From JADJLQ01 sp038251405 (GTDB lineage Bacteria > Bacteroidota > Bacteroidia > Chitinophagales > Saprospiraceae), in contig JBBSBH010000001.1 in NCBI GenBank assembly GCA_038251405.1, positions 62,001 to 126,000 on the forward strand: a stretch of DNA of 64,000 nucleotides, in the 5' to 3' direction. Position 1 is the stretch's first letter. Each line of letters starts with the position of its first letter. The notes under the pieces were generated by a model. It was not told the DNA's origin. It saw only the letters and a program-made list of their open reading frames with translations, and searched no databases. Shown here piece after piece: positions 9,677-19,011 of this stretch. Both the position numbers and the translations under genes were made by a program.

Positions 9677-10993
9677 TTGAGATCAAAAGGAAAGTTAGAG
9701 AATAAAGTGCATGTAGTCACCTTAGGTTGCTCCAAAAACACAGTAGATTCAGAAAATTTGATTACCCAGCTTAGGTACAATAATTTTGAAGTCCAGCATG
9801 ACGCCTCAAAGAATGAAGCTAATATTGTAATCATCAATACATGCGGGTTTATAGAAATGGCCAAGAAGGAGTCTATAGAGACCATTCTACAATTTGCAGA
9901 AGCAAAAAATGATGGTCAGATTGACAGATTACTTGTCACAGGTTGTCTGTCTCAGCGATATAAAGAGGAACTTCGGGAAGAGATACCAGAAGTAGATGCG
10001 TGGTATGGTACCATGGATATGCCCGCTTTATTGGCAGATTTGAAAGCGGATTATAAAAAGGAATTAATAGGAGAACGGCTTATAACTACACCTTCTCATT
10101 TTGCTTATTTGAAAATATCTGAAGGATGCAATCGTACGTGTAGTTTTTGTGCTATTCCATTGATGCGTGGAAAGCATGTAAGCCGGACCATAGAGAGTTT
10201 AGTGCACGAAGCAAGTTTTTTGGCAGAAAGAGGTGTAAAAGAAATCATGTTGATAGCCCAGGAGCTCACGTATTATGGTTTAGATAGATATAAAGCCCGT
10301 AAACTGCCAGAATTGTTAGACCTTTTGGTAGAAGTAAAAGGTATTGAATGGATCAGATTGCACTATGCCTATCCCAATAAATTTCCACTGGAAATAATAG
10401 ATACCATGGCTTTACATCCAAAAGTGTGTAAATATCTCGATATGCCTTTGCAGCATGCAAGTAATCAGATGCTTTCAGCTATGAGGCGCCAAATTACAAA
10501 ACAGGAGACGGTGGACTTAATTAATACGATCAGATCTAAAATCCCTGATATTGCCTTGCGTACTACTATGCTGGTAGGCTTTCCTGGTGAGACAGATGAA
10601 GATTTTGAAGAACTATGCACCTTTGTTCAGGAGCAAAAATTTGATCGCCTGGGCGTTTTTACTTATTCCCATGAAGAGGATACCTCAGCTTTTCAACTTA
10701 AGGATAATGTGCCGGAAAAAGTAAAAATAGCCAGGCAAAATAGATTAATGGAAGTTCAGCGGGAAATTGCAGCAGCTAAAAATCAATCTAAAATAGGTTC
10801 TGTTCTTAAGGTAATTATTGATAGAAAGCAAGCCAGCGGTTGGATGGGCAGATCAGAGGCAGATAGCCCCGAAGTAGACCAGGAAATACATATATTGAAT
10901 CCTTCAAGCAAACTAAAAGCAGGAGATTTTGTTGAAGTAGTAATTACTGAGGCCGATGATTACGATTTGATCGGTATCCTAAATGAAAGCTAG
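9677..10993 (+). CDS. rimO: Ribosomal protein S12 methylthiotransferase
   Basis: RimO adds a methylthio group to a conserved aspartate of ribosomal protein S12. The N-terminal UPF0004 domain supplies cluster cysteines C18 (LGCSKNTVDSE), C56 (NTCGFI) and C90 (TGCLSQRY). The radical SAM core has C151-C155-C158 in ISEGCNRTCSFCAIPLMRG, and a TRAM domain closes the protein. SKNTVDSE and the length (438) separate it from MiaB. An in-frame TAA stands at 9665, so no ATG start is possible: the first usable codon is TTG at 9677, with a GTG at 9707 as alternative. A membrane-protein gene follows after 3 bp. Confidence 0.93.
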   Translation: MRSKGKLENKVHVVTLGCSKNTVDSENLITQLRYNNFEVQHDASKNEANIVIINTCGFIEMAKKESIETILQFAEAKNDGQIDRLLVTGCLSQRYKEELREEIPEVDAWYGTMDMPALLADLKADYKKELIGERLITTPSHFAYLKISEGCNRTCSFCAIPLMRGKHVSRTIESLVHEASFLAERGVKEIMLIAQELTYYGLDRYKARKLPELLDLLVEVKGIEWIRLHYAYPNKFPLEIIDTMALHPKVCKYLDMPLQHASNQMLSAMRRQITKQETVDLINTIRSKIPDIALRTTMLVGFPGETDEDFEELCTFVQEQKFDRLGVFTYSHEEDTSAFQLKDNVPEKVKIARQNRLMEVQREIAAAKNQSKIGSVLKVIIDRKQASGWMGRSEADSPEVDQEIHILNPSSKLKAGDFVEVVITEADDYDLIGILNES

Positions 10994-10996
10994 GAA

Positions 10997-11413
10997 ATGA
11001 ATAAATTAGTCCAAAGATTAGCTAATCCATTATTGCAGGCTGTTGTGATAATTCTGTTATACCTGGCTAGTATTTTTGTTAGTAAATCAATAGATTCAGA
11101 GCAAAACATGCCGTGGACCTTAGCAATTGCATACCAACTTCTCTATATTGTTTACTCAGCCATTATCGGCCTTATAAACAAACCGTTTAAGTTTTATTGG
11201 ATCTTTGCGATAATTGGGTTTGTGGGGTTGATGTTTATAAATAGCTTTTTGGCAGCTAGGTTTTCCGGGATGTCAATGGATGAAGCAGGTACTTACCGAT
11301 GGATTTATTTTGTTCTTACGCCCGTGTTTTTACTTTTTATTGGTATGGTTACTTTGATAAAGAAAATAGTATCTCTTGCCGAAAAGGATGATCGAAAATT
11401 TGATAATAATTAA
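10997..11413 (+). CDS. Four-helix integral membrane protein of unknown function
   Basis: This 138-residue protein has four predicted TM helices (about 14-29, 42-61, 68-87 and 104-124) and short charged ends. No motif or family is recognised. It begins 3 bp after rimO and is followed after 14 bp by msrB, so the three genes are probably one transcript. That context gives no firm clue to function. Confidence 0.7.
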   Translation: MNKLVQRLANPLLQAVVIILLYLASIFVSKSIDSEQNMPWTLAIAYQLLYIVYSAIIGLINKPFKFYWIFAIIGFVGLMFINSFLAARFSGMSMDEAGTYRWIYFVLTPVFLLFIGMVTLIKKIVSLAEKDDRKFDNN

Positions 11414-11427
11414 TAAAACAATTTATA

Positions 11428-11952
11428 ATGAAAACGTTACTAATATACTTTTTAATCTATATGGCTTGCAATCAACCTTCCGGTGAGCCTGTGAGTGGCC
11501 TTACTGAAGCGCCGGGGATGAATACAAATGAGACTATAATAGACACACCTGTAGTGAAAATTGTAAAGTCAGAAGAAGAATGGAAAAAAGAATTACCAGC
11601 AGAATCATTTCATGTTCTCAGAGAAAAGGGTACGGAGCGGGCATTTACCAGCGAATTATTAAATATACATGAAAAAGGAGTATTTATTTGCAAAGCATGT
11701 AGACTTCCTTTGTTCGATGAGAGCACTAAATTTGATTCCGGTACCGGATGGCCTAGTTTTTACAAACCGATTTCTAAAAACTATGTAAAAGAAATTTCAG
11801 ACATGAGTTTTGGCATGGCGCGCACAGAAGTAGTATGTGCCAGATGTGGTGGTCACCTTGGCCATATATTTGATGATGGACCGAAACCAACTGGCTTGAG
11901 ATATTGTATTAATGGAGTATCGTTAGACTTTGTTAAAAACAGTTCAAAATAG
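11428..11952 (+). CDS. msrB: Peptide-methionine (R)-S-oxide reductase, lipoprotein form
   Basis: MsrB reduces methionine-R-sulfoxide in oxidised proteins. The N-terminus is a lipoprotein signal with lipobox IYMAC (Cys 14), so this copy should be anchored outside the cytoplasmic membrane. The enzyme domain spans about 48-170: zinc cysteines C88/C91 (CKAC) and C137/C140 (CARC), SGTGWPSF, GHLGHIFDDGP and the catalytic RYCINGVSLDF (Cys 160). The position often holding a resolving cysteine is Thr (SGTGWPSF), so a thioredoxin-like partner or a different recycling Cys is expected. It follows rimO and a membrane-protein gene in the same direction. Confidence 0.92.
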   Translation: MKTLLIYFLIYMACNQPSGEPVSGLTEAPGMNTNETIIDTPVVKIVKSEEEWKKELPAESFHVLREKGTERAFTSELLNIHEKGVFICKACRLPLFDESTKFDSGTGWPSFYKPISKNYVKEISDMSFGMARTEVVCARCGGHLGHIFDDGPKPTGLRYCINGVSLDFVKNSSK

Positions 11953-12090
11953 TCGTTAATAATCAAGAATAGTTTTCAATCTAAGCTCAGATTTGCATAT
12001 ATTGTAGTACGTGCTACTATCGTATGTACATTTCTAATTTGCACTCCAGGAGATATAACTAAAATACATATTTATTCCCCATCATTATCT

Positions 12091-12098
12091 TAACTTTG
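12091..12098 (+). promoter_or_regulatory. Bacteroidota -7 promoter motif for etfBA, implying a near-leaderless mRNA
   Basis: TAACTTTG is an exact TAnnTTTG match that ends only 4 bases before the etfB ATG at 12103. With the usual few-base distance to the start site, the message would begin at or next to the start codon. Confidence 0.6.
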
Positions 12099-12102
12099 CG
12101 GA

Positions 12103-12837
12103 ATGAAAATTTTAGTTTGTATCTCGGTTACTCCTGATACTACCAGTAAAATTACTTTTAAGAATGATAATACTGAATTTAATGCAGAAGGAGTACAGTA
12201 TATCATCAATCCTTATGATGAATGGTACGCTTTAGTAAAAGCCCTGGAAATAAAAGAGCAGACAAGCGGCACCGTGACTGTAATTCATATGGGTCCCCCT
12301 GCACATGATGTAATGATTAGAAAAGCATTGGCTATTGGTGCAGATGATGCTATTAGAATAAATTCTATTACCGATTCAAGTCTTCAACTTGCAAAAAACA
12401 TCGTTGCTCATGCTAAAGACTTTGATATCATTTTTCTGGGAAAGGAAACGCTGGATTATCAATCATCAGAAGCAGGCGCTATGGTCGCCGAACTCTTAGA
12501 TCTGCCATTTATATCTTATGCCAGTAGTCTTTCATTCAATGATGGCACGGCTACAGTTCATAGAGATATTGAAGGTGGAGTAGAGGTCATCGAGATTAAA
12601 CCTCCTTTTGTAATAAGTGCGTCAAAAGGCATGGCAGAGCAGCGTATTCCAAATATGAAAGGTATCATGACGGCTAAATCAAAGTCGCTACAAGTAGTAG
12701 AGCCAATCAGTGAAGTTGAGCAAATTAAATACCTGTCTTATCAGTTGCCACCTGCTAAAAAGGGTGTTACTATGATAGATGCAAATCATGCTGAAGAATT
12801 GATTTCCATTCTTCATGAGAAAGAAAAACTATTCTAA
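12103..12837 (+). CDS. etfB: Electron transfer flavoprotein, beta subunit
   Basis: The ETF beta subunit binds AMP and forms a heterodimer with EtfA that carries electrons from acyl-CoA dehydrogenases to the quinone pool. It starts with MKILVCISVTPDTTSKI. It contains INPYDEWYALVKALEIKE and the nucleotide-loop segment LGKETLDYQSSEAGAMVAELLDLPF. The protein ends with a short extended tail, and its length (244) is normal. etfA follows after 15-18 bp. The start codon lies directly behind a -7 element. Confidence 0.93.
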   Translation: MKILVCISVTPDTTSKITFKNDNTEFNAEGVQYIINPYDEWYALVKALEIKEQTSGTVTVIHMGPPAHDVMIRKALAIGADDAIRINSITDSSLQLAKNIVAHAKDFDIIFLGKETLDYQSSEAGAMVAELLDLPFISYASSLSFNDGTATVHRDIEGGVEVIEIKPPFVISASKGMAEQRIPNMKGIMTAKSKSLQVVEPISEVEQIKYLSYQLPPAKKGVTMIDANHAEELISILHEKEKLF

Positions 12838-12855
12838 AAAAGTAAATTTAAAGTG

Positions 12856-13818
12856 ATGCCAAGTGTATTAGTAGTAGTAGAATCATCTGATGGAATTATT
12901 AAGAAAGTAGCTTTAGAAGCGGTGAGTTATGGCAACGCCCTTGCTCAAAAAATGAGTGAAACCTGCAGTGTATTGGTTTTGGGCAAATCTGATGCAGCAT
13001 CTACATTAGGTAAAAATGGAGCTGATAAAGTATTCGTAGTGAATGGAGAGGTTAGTTTATCAGACAATCAATCTTTATGTAAATTAATCGGTGACCAAGC
13101 CCATCAGGAAGAAGCTAATGTAATTGTATTAGCAAATAATAGCACTGGTCGTAGCTTGGTAGGTAGATTAGCAGCAAGATTTAATTCTGGGTGTGCTACC
13201 GGGGTAATCAGCTTAGCTGAAAATGTTGATGATCTGCTTACTGTGGAGAGATCGGTCTATGCAGGAAAAGCAACCGCAAAAATTTCGCTGAGTGGAAAAT
13301 GTAAAATCATTAGTATTAGTTCTGGAGTGGTTCCTTTAAAATCTGATGGGATCGAAGTGGCTGTAGAAATGATAGAATACGCACCTTTGTCTAAAATGAA
13401 AGTAATTGAGACAAAGCGAATAACCGGAGAAATACCATTACCAGAGGCTGATCTGGTAGTATCGGCAGGTCGTGGCTTGAAAGGGCCTGAAAACTGGGGC
13501 ATAGTGGAGGATTTAGCCGCGGCATTAGGAGCGACCACTGCATGCTCACGCCCGGTTGCAGATTCAGGATGGAGACCGCATCATGAGCATGTAGGCCAAA
13601 CGGGTATCGCCATAAAACCGAAACTTTATATTGCATTGGGGATCTCTGGCGCCATTCAACATTTGGCTGGTGTAAACAATTCGAAAGTTATTGTAGTGAT
13701 AAATAAGGATCCTGAGGCTCCTTTTTTCAAAGCAGCTGACTATGGAATCATCGGCGATGTCTTTGAAATAGTGCCCAGATTGACGGAAGCTGTAAAAAAG
13801 ATAAAAGCCCACCAATAA
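12856..13818 (+). CDS. etfA: Electron transfer flavoprotein, alpha subunit
   Basis: EtfA carries the redox FAD of ETF. The C-terminal FAD domain is clear: VVSAGRGLKGPENW, ATTACSRPVADSGWRPHHEHVGQTG and YIALGISGAIQHLAG, then VVINKDPEAPFFKAADYGIIGD. The N-terminal domain is ETF-like (VALEAVSYGNALAQ). GTG at 12853 directly precedes ATG at 12856; ATG is taken as the start. It forms a two-gene unit with etfB. Confidence 0.93.
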   Translation: MPSVLVVVESSDGIIKKVALEAVSYGNALAQKMSETCSVLVLGKSDAASTLGKNGADKVFVVNGEVSLSDNQSLCKLIGDQAHQEEANVIVLANNSTGRSLVGRLAARFNSGCATGVISLAENVDDLLTVERSVYAGKATAKISLSGKCKIISISSGVVPLKSDGIEVAVEMIEYAPLSKMKVIETKRITGEIPLPEADLVVSAGRGLKGPENWGIVEDLAAALGATTACSRPVADSGWRPHHEHVGQTGIAIKPKLYIALGISGAIQHLAGVNNSKVIVVINKDPEAPFFKAADYGIIGDVFEIVPRLTEAVKKIKAHQ

Positions 13819-13887
13819 TATTGAATCTTGACCCAAAAATTATAGTCATTTACTTTGAATGTTTTTTTGACCATATTTGTGTAACAA

Positions 13888-14487
13888 ATGAAAAAAATAG
13901 AGCTCGAAATAGTCACATTATCACATAGTATTTCACAATCTCATAATTATGCGGTAGTGCTGGGAGAAGTGGATGGAAATAGAAAGTTGCCTATTGTCAT
14001 TGGAAGCTTTGAAGCACAAGCTATAGCTGTGGCTATGGAAAAAATGAATCCGAACAGACCTTTGACCCACGATTTATTTAAAAATACATTAGACACGTTT
14101 GATATTGATATTAAGGAAGTGGTCATTAATAATTTGCTTGATGGTATATTCTATGCTCGATTAGTTTGTGTTAAAAATGGCGAAACAGTGGAAATTGATT
14201 CTCGTACTTCAGACGCTGTTGCCATGGCGGTAAGAGCTAATTGCCCGATTTATACATTTGACTTTATATTGGAATCTGCAGGTGTGATTCTGGAAGAATC
14301 GGAAGAAAAACCTATTGGAACAACAGGGGTCTCTGAACCTAAGCGCCCTAAAACAGGCGTTGCTTTTAATCAATATTCCATTGAAGCATTGAATAAGATG
14401 CTAGATGAGGTTTTGGCCGAAGAAGACTATGAAAAAGCTGCTAAGATTCGTGACGAAATAAATAAGAGAAAAGAAAGAAATCAATAA
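13888..14487 (+). CDS. Bifunctional nuclease family protein (DUF151) with UVR motif
   Basis: Residues 1 to about 135 are a DUF151 (bifunctional nuclease) domain with LPIVIGSFEAQAIAVAME, DGIFYARLVC and the signature IDSRTSDAVAMAVRANCPIYT. The C-terminus (about 160-199) is a UvrB/UvrC-type helical hairpin, LNKMLDEVLAEEDYEKAAKIRDEINKRK, usually a protein-interaction module. From memory, DUF151 proteins have been reported to cleave RNA and DNA, but the cellular role in Bacteroidota is unclear. It follows etfA in the same direction after 69 bp and may be read from that transcript or from weak TAnTTTG-like sequences in the gap. Confidence 0.88.
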   Translation: MKKIELEIVTLSHSISQSHNYAVVLGEVDGNRKLPIVIGSFEAQAIAVAMEKMNPNRPLTHDLFKNTLDTFDIDIKEVVINNLLDGIFYARLVCVKNGETVEIDSRTSDAVAMAVRANCPIYTFDFILESAGVILEESEEKPIGTTGVSEPKRPKTGVAFNQYSIEALNKMLDEVLAEEDYEKAAKIRDEINKRKERNQ

Positions 14488-14513
14488 ATTTTTGATCTGT
14501 AGGCAGGAATCTG

Positions 14514-16208
14514 TCAATTTAAGGGTTTAAGGTAATTAGGCTTTTTCCAAATAAAACTCAAAATGAAAGCGCCTAGCATTACTAATCCGCAACCTATAAG
14601 ATTGTACCATAGAAACCCAATGGATGAGAAATTGTATAAATATATTACTACAGCCTCTGAGATAATGGCCGCCATGAATACAGCGGTACCACTTACATTT
14701 TTTAAGAAAAATGCCGCTAAGAAAATACCGAGGATAGTTCCGTAAAAAAGGGAACCGATAATATTGACAAATTGTATCAGGTTTTCGAAAAGACCCGCAT
14801 ACATGGCGAAGCAAATTGCAATGACTCCCCATAGGATTGTAAACATTCGAATAATATTCACTGAACCAGTTGCCGGAACAGCGTTAGATTTTTTTAATCT
14901 TTTAAACCAATCGATATAAGTGGTGGTAGAGAGAGCAGTAATCTCTGCCGAGGTGGAAGACATAGTGGCAGAAAATACTACGGCCAGTAAGAGCCCGATG
15001 AGGCCCTTTGGTAGATAGTTGAGTACGAAATGTAAAAACACATAATCTCTATCATTGGTTTCTGTTCCAGGCAGGGCTTGTTTTATTATGTCTTTAGATT
15101 CCTCTCGCAGGCTAAGTTCCTGTGCATTCAGCACATCTAATCTATTTCGTGATGATTGGATATCTGGTGTGACATTTTTTAAGAGATCATTTTGAATAGA
15201 AAGCTTTTCCTGGAAGACAGCAGTAAGTGCAGCTTGCTTTTCTTTGTATTGGTTACTAAAATTAGAATTTAGTACTCTATCTTCTACCTGTTTATTAAAA
15301 AATGCAGGACTTTGATTGAATTGGTAAAAAACAAATACCATAACACCGGTTAATAGAATAAAAAACTGCATAGGCACTTTGATAATGCCGTTCATGATTA
15401 ATCCTAATTTGCTTTGGGCTATAGACTGGCCTCCAAGGTATCGTTGTACCTGCGATTGATCGGTACCAAAATAGGCTAATGCTATAAATGCGCCACCTAT
15501 GATTCCTGACCAAAAATTGTATCTATCAGCTAAATCAAAGTGAAAATTGATGGCATTCATTTTTCCTGACCATCCTGCAACTTTAAATGCCTGATCAATA
15601 GATAGTCCGGGAAGCTTAAATAAAATAATGATAAATATCAAAGCCATTCCCAAAAGCATGATACTCATCTGGATGGTTTGGGTTTTGCTTACCGCTTTAA
15701 CTCCACCACTTACAGTATAGATGATGACCATCAATCCTGTGATAGCGACCATTAATTTAAAACTCCATCCGAATAAAGCATTCAGAATGATGGAAGGAGC
15801 ATATAAAGTAATACCAGCTGAAAGTCCTCGCTGAATAAGAAATAATAATGATGTAAGCAGCCTGGTCTTTAAATCAAATCTATTCTCCAGGAATTCGTAA
15901 GCGGTATATATGCCTGCTTTAAAAAAACGCGGAATAAAAACTAAGCTGATGATCAACATGGCGATCGGTAAGCCCAAATAGAACTGCACAAATTGAAGAC
16001 CATCACTAAAACCCTGGCCGGGAGTAGAAATGAAGGTAATTCCACTTGCCTGGGTAGCCATTACACCAAAGCATACAGCCCACCACCTGGCTTGATTATC
16101 ACCTTTTAGAAATGATTCCTGATTTTTGACTCCTTTGGTTTTGTAAATACCATACGCTACGATACTTACTAAAGAAAAAACTAATATGATCCAGTCAATG
16201 CCACTCAT
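14514..16208 (-). CDS. Sodium:solute symporter (SSS family)
   Basis: This is a multi-pass sodium-coupled transporter of about 564 residues with the LeuT-type helix set. Hallmarks are WWAVCFGVMATQASGITFISTPGQG near TM2, an IYTVSGGVKAVSKTQTIQM block and ALAYFGTDQSQVQRYLGG. Between TM8 and TM9 is a charged coiled-coil loop of about 90 residues (KEKQAALTAVFQEKLSIQND onward), longer than in PutP-like members. The substrate cannot be assigned. An in-frame TTG lies 15 bases upstream, but it falls inside the -7 element at 16221-16228, so ATG at 16208 is the start. It lies downstream of the PIG-L deacetylase and the tiny membrane protein. Confidence 0.9.
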   Translation of the reverse strand: MSGIDWIILVFSLVSIVAYGIYKTKGVKNQESFLKGDNQARWWAVCFGVMATQASGITFISTPGQGFSDGLQFVQFYLGLPIAMLIISLVFIPRFFKAGIYTAYEFLENRFDLKTRLLTSLLFLIQRGLSAGITLYAPSIILNALFGWSFKLMVAITGLMVIIYTVSGGVKAVSKTQTIQMSIMLLGMALIFIIILFKLPGLSIDQAFKVAGWSGKMNAINFHFDLADRYNFWSGIIGGAFIALAYFGTDQSQVQRYLGGQSIAQSKLGLIMNGIIKVPMQFFILLTGVMVFVFYQFNQSPAFFNKQVEDRVLNSNFSNQYKEKQAALTAVFQEKLSIQNDLLKNVTPDIQSSRNRLDVLNAQELSLREESKDIIKQALPGTETNDRDYVFLHFVLNYLPKGLIGLLLAVVFSATMSSTSAEITALSTTTYIDWFKRLKKSNAVPATGSVNIIRMFTILWGVIAICFAMYAGLFENLIQFVNIIGSLFYGTILGIFLAAFFLKNVSGTAVFMAAIISEAVVIYLYNFSSIGFLWYNLIGCGLVMLGAFILSFIWKKPNYLKPLN

Positions 16209-16220
16209 AGGAGAGATGGA

Positions 16221-16228
16221 CAAAGATA
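16221..16228 (-). promoter_or_regulatory. Bacteroidota -7 promoter motif for the SSS symporter
   Basis: On the minus strand TATCTTTG matches TAnnTTTG exactly and lies 12 bases before the ATG at 16208. It overlaps a potential upstream TTG start and so rules that start out. Confidence 0.6.
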
Positions 16229-16349
16229 GTTTTTAGAAGTCGAGGGCAATAACCTGGCTATGTTATGATAAACTTAAAGAATGAATAGTAGGATAATGAA
16301 GCCGTTTTTATTAATAAGAAAAGTGCGTCGTAAAGCTTTAATACACTTT

Positions 16350-16469
16350 TTATTTATAGTGACGGGTAAAGAATAAAAGTAATAGCACCATTATTACCAA
16401 AGTACTTAACATTATGCCGTACCATCGTTTCCAATTTATAGTATTAAAATCTGAAGTTTCCGACCTCAT
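16350..16469 (-). CDS. Tiny single-pass membrane protein overlapping the PIG-L deacetylase gene
   Basis: This 39-codon ORF starts with ATG at 16469, which overlaps the deacetylase stop as ATGA, the classic sign of translational coupling. The product has a polar N-terminus (MRSETSDFNTINWKRWYG), one TM helix of about 15 hydrophobic residues (IMLSTLVIMVLLLLFF) and a basic end (TRHYK). It could be an accessory subunit for the deacetylase or the downstream transporter (inference). It is too short for most gene finders. No family is recognised. Confidence 0.65.
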   Translation of the reverse strand: MRSETSDFNTINWKRWYGIMLSTLVIMVLLLLFFTRHYK

Positions 16470-18976
16470 GATTTTGAATTTTTCTTTAAGGCTAGCAGAT
16501 TAGCAAATAATCTATATGCTCCGGGTATACCCTGCGGTAATTGTCTAAAAAAGGCTAAGCTGGTATACACCAGGTTTCCATCACCATATTTAGCTACCAA
16601 TATGCCTCCATCAAGAGGAGATTCCCCCCTGTCATTTGCCGAAAGTATAGCATCAAAATGTGCTTTATCCCAATCTGATGGATAGTACAGTCCTCGCTCC
16701 TGCACCCAGCCTTCAAAATCTTTATTCGTAATTTTATTCGGATTATTTAGTACTGCATGATCAGGTTTTAGAATACGCATTTCTGCATTTTCTTCGGACA
16801 CGCGATCTCTTCCCAAAGTAAGTTTATAAGGTGATATATCGGATGTAACCATTCTGAAATTGGTATTGTATTGAATCAGTAAGTTGCCACCTTGCTGTAC
16901 ATATTTCATCAGGTTAGGTTGGGCATTTTTAAGCTTTTCCACGGTATTGTAAGCTCTGATTCCTAAAATCACGGCATCGTACCTGGAAAGTGTTTCCACA
17001 TTTAGATCATTTTCAGAAAGTATGTTTACATGATAGCCTACTTCACTCAGGCATTGGGCAATTTCATCACCAGCACCATTAATATAAGCTATTTTATCAG
17101 GTCCTTTTTTTAGATCCATTCTAAGCACTTTTGCAAAGCTTGGCTTTTGTACCATTTGATAAGGAATATGCTCATAATTAATTATTATCAATTGTTTATC
17201 ATAGGATTTTTCTCCCACCTGTATGCTTGCTTGGAGTGTACCTTCTCCAATTTGATGTGGAGGATATACCAGGAAAGAATAATCTGATTCAGTGCCTTTA
17301 CCTGTTAAATTTACCGGAATAGACATAGGCTCATACTTCCATCCTGGAGGAAGATTCAAGGACAAAGCACCATTTAGTTCATCGGAGGCTGAGCGAACAG
17401 TAACATTTACTTTTTTTGGATCATTGTCGCTAAAGGCATAAGTGGAATTATCTAAATTGACGAATGCGGGCACAGTGATCTCGAATGGCCTGTATAATTC
17501 TCCCTTTGCCGGATCTACCCATTTATATACTATATTTTTTTCAATGGTGATGGGAGTGCCTTCTACATTTATATCAATGTATGCTTTAGCTATTGGAGGT
17601 GTCAATGGCAAGCCCCTCAATAGCTGATTATCTACTTTGTACATTCCTTCTTCACCGGTTTCAGCGAGCCAATAGTGACCCGTATTACCTGCATCAGCAG
17701 GGATCATCACTTTCCGTTGATATTTCCAATCTTTGTTTTGAGATAAGTTTACAATGCCTACTGTATCTGCATCTTTCACCGGAGAAAATCTCAGCGCAGT
17801 TAATTTGATACTGGCATTGCTCCGATTTATAATTTCTGCAATGAAATTTGTGCTTTCACCAGGTGCCACGGCATGAATAGAACTGGTCACATCAATATAC
17901 ATTCCTGCACAATCCTGAATGATTTTAATTATTTCATCAGATTTAATTTTCTTCCAATAAGTATCGGGTAGCGCTTGAATTTTTTGATATGCTTTTGTTA
18001 GCTTTGGAATAGATGCAGCAGGGTTTTCATAGCTAAATGTTTTATCTATATCATCAAACACGGGGATTAAACTGGCGCCTCCTTTTACTCTGTTCCAGGT
18101 GATGTCTATTCCGGCAAATGGACTATCCAGGTTTTTTGGATAATCTCCTTTTAGTACTTCAAGGTATTCATCAGAACTACCTCTGTTGCCAGATGAGCCC
18201 ATGCCCTGGCACCGATGCATGCTGCGACTCTCGCTGGCTATCTCCCCATTTGATTTTCCAAGCCATGGATAGAAGACACCAGCATCTACTGTCACCATTT
18301 TTGATTTGTCCATTTTGTTAAATGCTTCTTCGCTTCCAAAAAACCACCAAAAGGTATTGAAATACAGCCGCTTGGGCTGCCAGGTCTCTACGTATTTTAA
18401 TTGCTCTGGGAAAATGCTTTTATTATTGCTCAGATCAAATGCCTCACTGGATAAAATAGCTGATGAGACATGATGACCATGGTTAGGTCTTACCGTGTCT
18501 GTATTGAAACGATTAATAATAATATCAGGTTTATAATTTCTAATTTGCCAAACTATATCACTTAAGACAGCATCCCGATTCCAAATTTTCATAGTTTCAG
18601 AAGCTTTTTTAGAATATCCAAAATCATTGGCACGGGTAAAGAGTTGATTGCCTCCATCCACTCCTCTGGCTTGTAATAATTCATTTGTTCTGATTACCCC
18701 TAATAGGTCTTCTGTCTCCGGGCCTATTAGATTTTGTCCCCCGTCACCCCGAGTCATGGAGAGGTAATAAACATTGGCTTTGTATTGATTTGCAAAAAGA
18801 GATATAAGCCTGGTGTTTTCATCATCAGGATGTGCTGCAACATAAAATACATTGGCCAATACATTGAGCTTTTTAATGCTTTGATGAATATCCGCTGTGG
18901 TGACTTTTTTAGGTGCTTGTGATATACTTAGATTCACTAAGCAGAGTGCGATTGACAAAAACATTAACTTCTTCAT
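16466..18976 (-). CDS. Secreted PIG-L (LmbE-type) deacetylase with large C-terminal region
   Basis: The 836-residue product starts at ATG 18976 with a signal peptide (MKKLMFLSIALCLVNLSISQA); an upstream in-frame start would bury the signal. The PIG-L zinc-dependent N-deacetylase domain covers about 40-270, with AAHPDDENTR supplying metal ligands and the catalytic Asp, and RPNHGHHVSS the distal His. The rest carries beta-sandwich-like segments and, near the C-terminus, a glutamine-amidotransferase-like fold (YDAVILGIRAYN, GGNLLIQYNTNFR). The likely substrate is an acetylated sugar derivative outside the cell (inference). Two small downstream genes, including an SSS transporter, suggest a deacetylate-and-import unit. 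Confidence 0.85.
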   Translation of the reverse strand: MKKLMFLSIALCLVNLSISQAPKKVTTADIHQSIKKLNVLANVFYVAAHPDDENTRLISLFANQYKANVYYLSMTRGDGGQNLIGPETEDLLGVIRTNELLQARGVDGGNQLFTRANDFGYSKKASETMKIWNRDAVLSDIVWQIRNYKPDIIINRFNTDTVRPNHGHHVSSAILSSEAFDLSNNKSIFPEQLKYVETWQPKRLYFNTFWWFFGSEEAFNKMDKSKMVTVDAGVFYPWLGKSNGEIASESRSMHRCQGMGSSGNRGSSDEYLEVLKGDYPKNLDSPFAGIDITWNRVKGGASLIPVFDDIDKTFSYENPAASIPKLTKAYQKIQALPDTYWKKIKSDEIIKIIQDCAGMYIDVTSSIHAVAPGESTNFIAEIINRSNASIKLTALRFSPVKDADTVGIVNLSQNKDWKYQRKVMIPADAGNTGHYWLAETGEEGMYKVDNQLLRGLPLTPPIAKAYIDINVEGTPITIEKNIVYKWVDPAKGELYRPFEITVPAFVNLDNSTYAFSDNDPKKVNVTVRSASDELNGALSLNLPPGWKYEPMSIPVNLTGKGTESDYSFLVYPPHQIGEGTLQASIQVGEKSYDKQLIIINYEHIPYQMVQKPSFAKVLRMDLKKGPDKIAYINGAGDEIAQCLSEVGYHVNILSENDLNVETLSRYDAVILGIRAYNTVEKLKNAQPNLMKYVQQGGNLLIQYNTNFRMVTSDISPYKLTLGRDRVSEENAEMRILKPDHAVLNNPNKITNKDFEGWVQERGLYYPSDWDKAHFDAILSANDRGESPLDGGILVAKYGDGNLVYTSLAFFRQLPQGIPGAYRLFANLLALKKNSKS

Positions 18977-19003
18977 CTGTGCAAGATTATAAATATAAGA
19001 AAT

Positions 19004-19011
19004 CAAAAGTA
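19004..19011 (-). promoter_or_regulatory. Bacteroidota -7 promoter motif for the PIG-L gene
   Basis: On the minus strand TACTTTTG is an exact TAnnTTTG match 27 bases before the ATG at 18976. The rest of the 312-bp divergent region up to the kup start at 19289 holds no gene, and no equally clear plus-strand motif was seen for kup. Confidence 0.5.
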
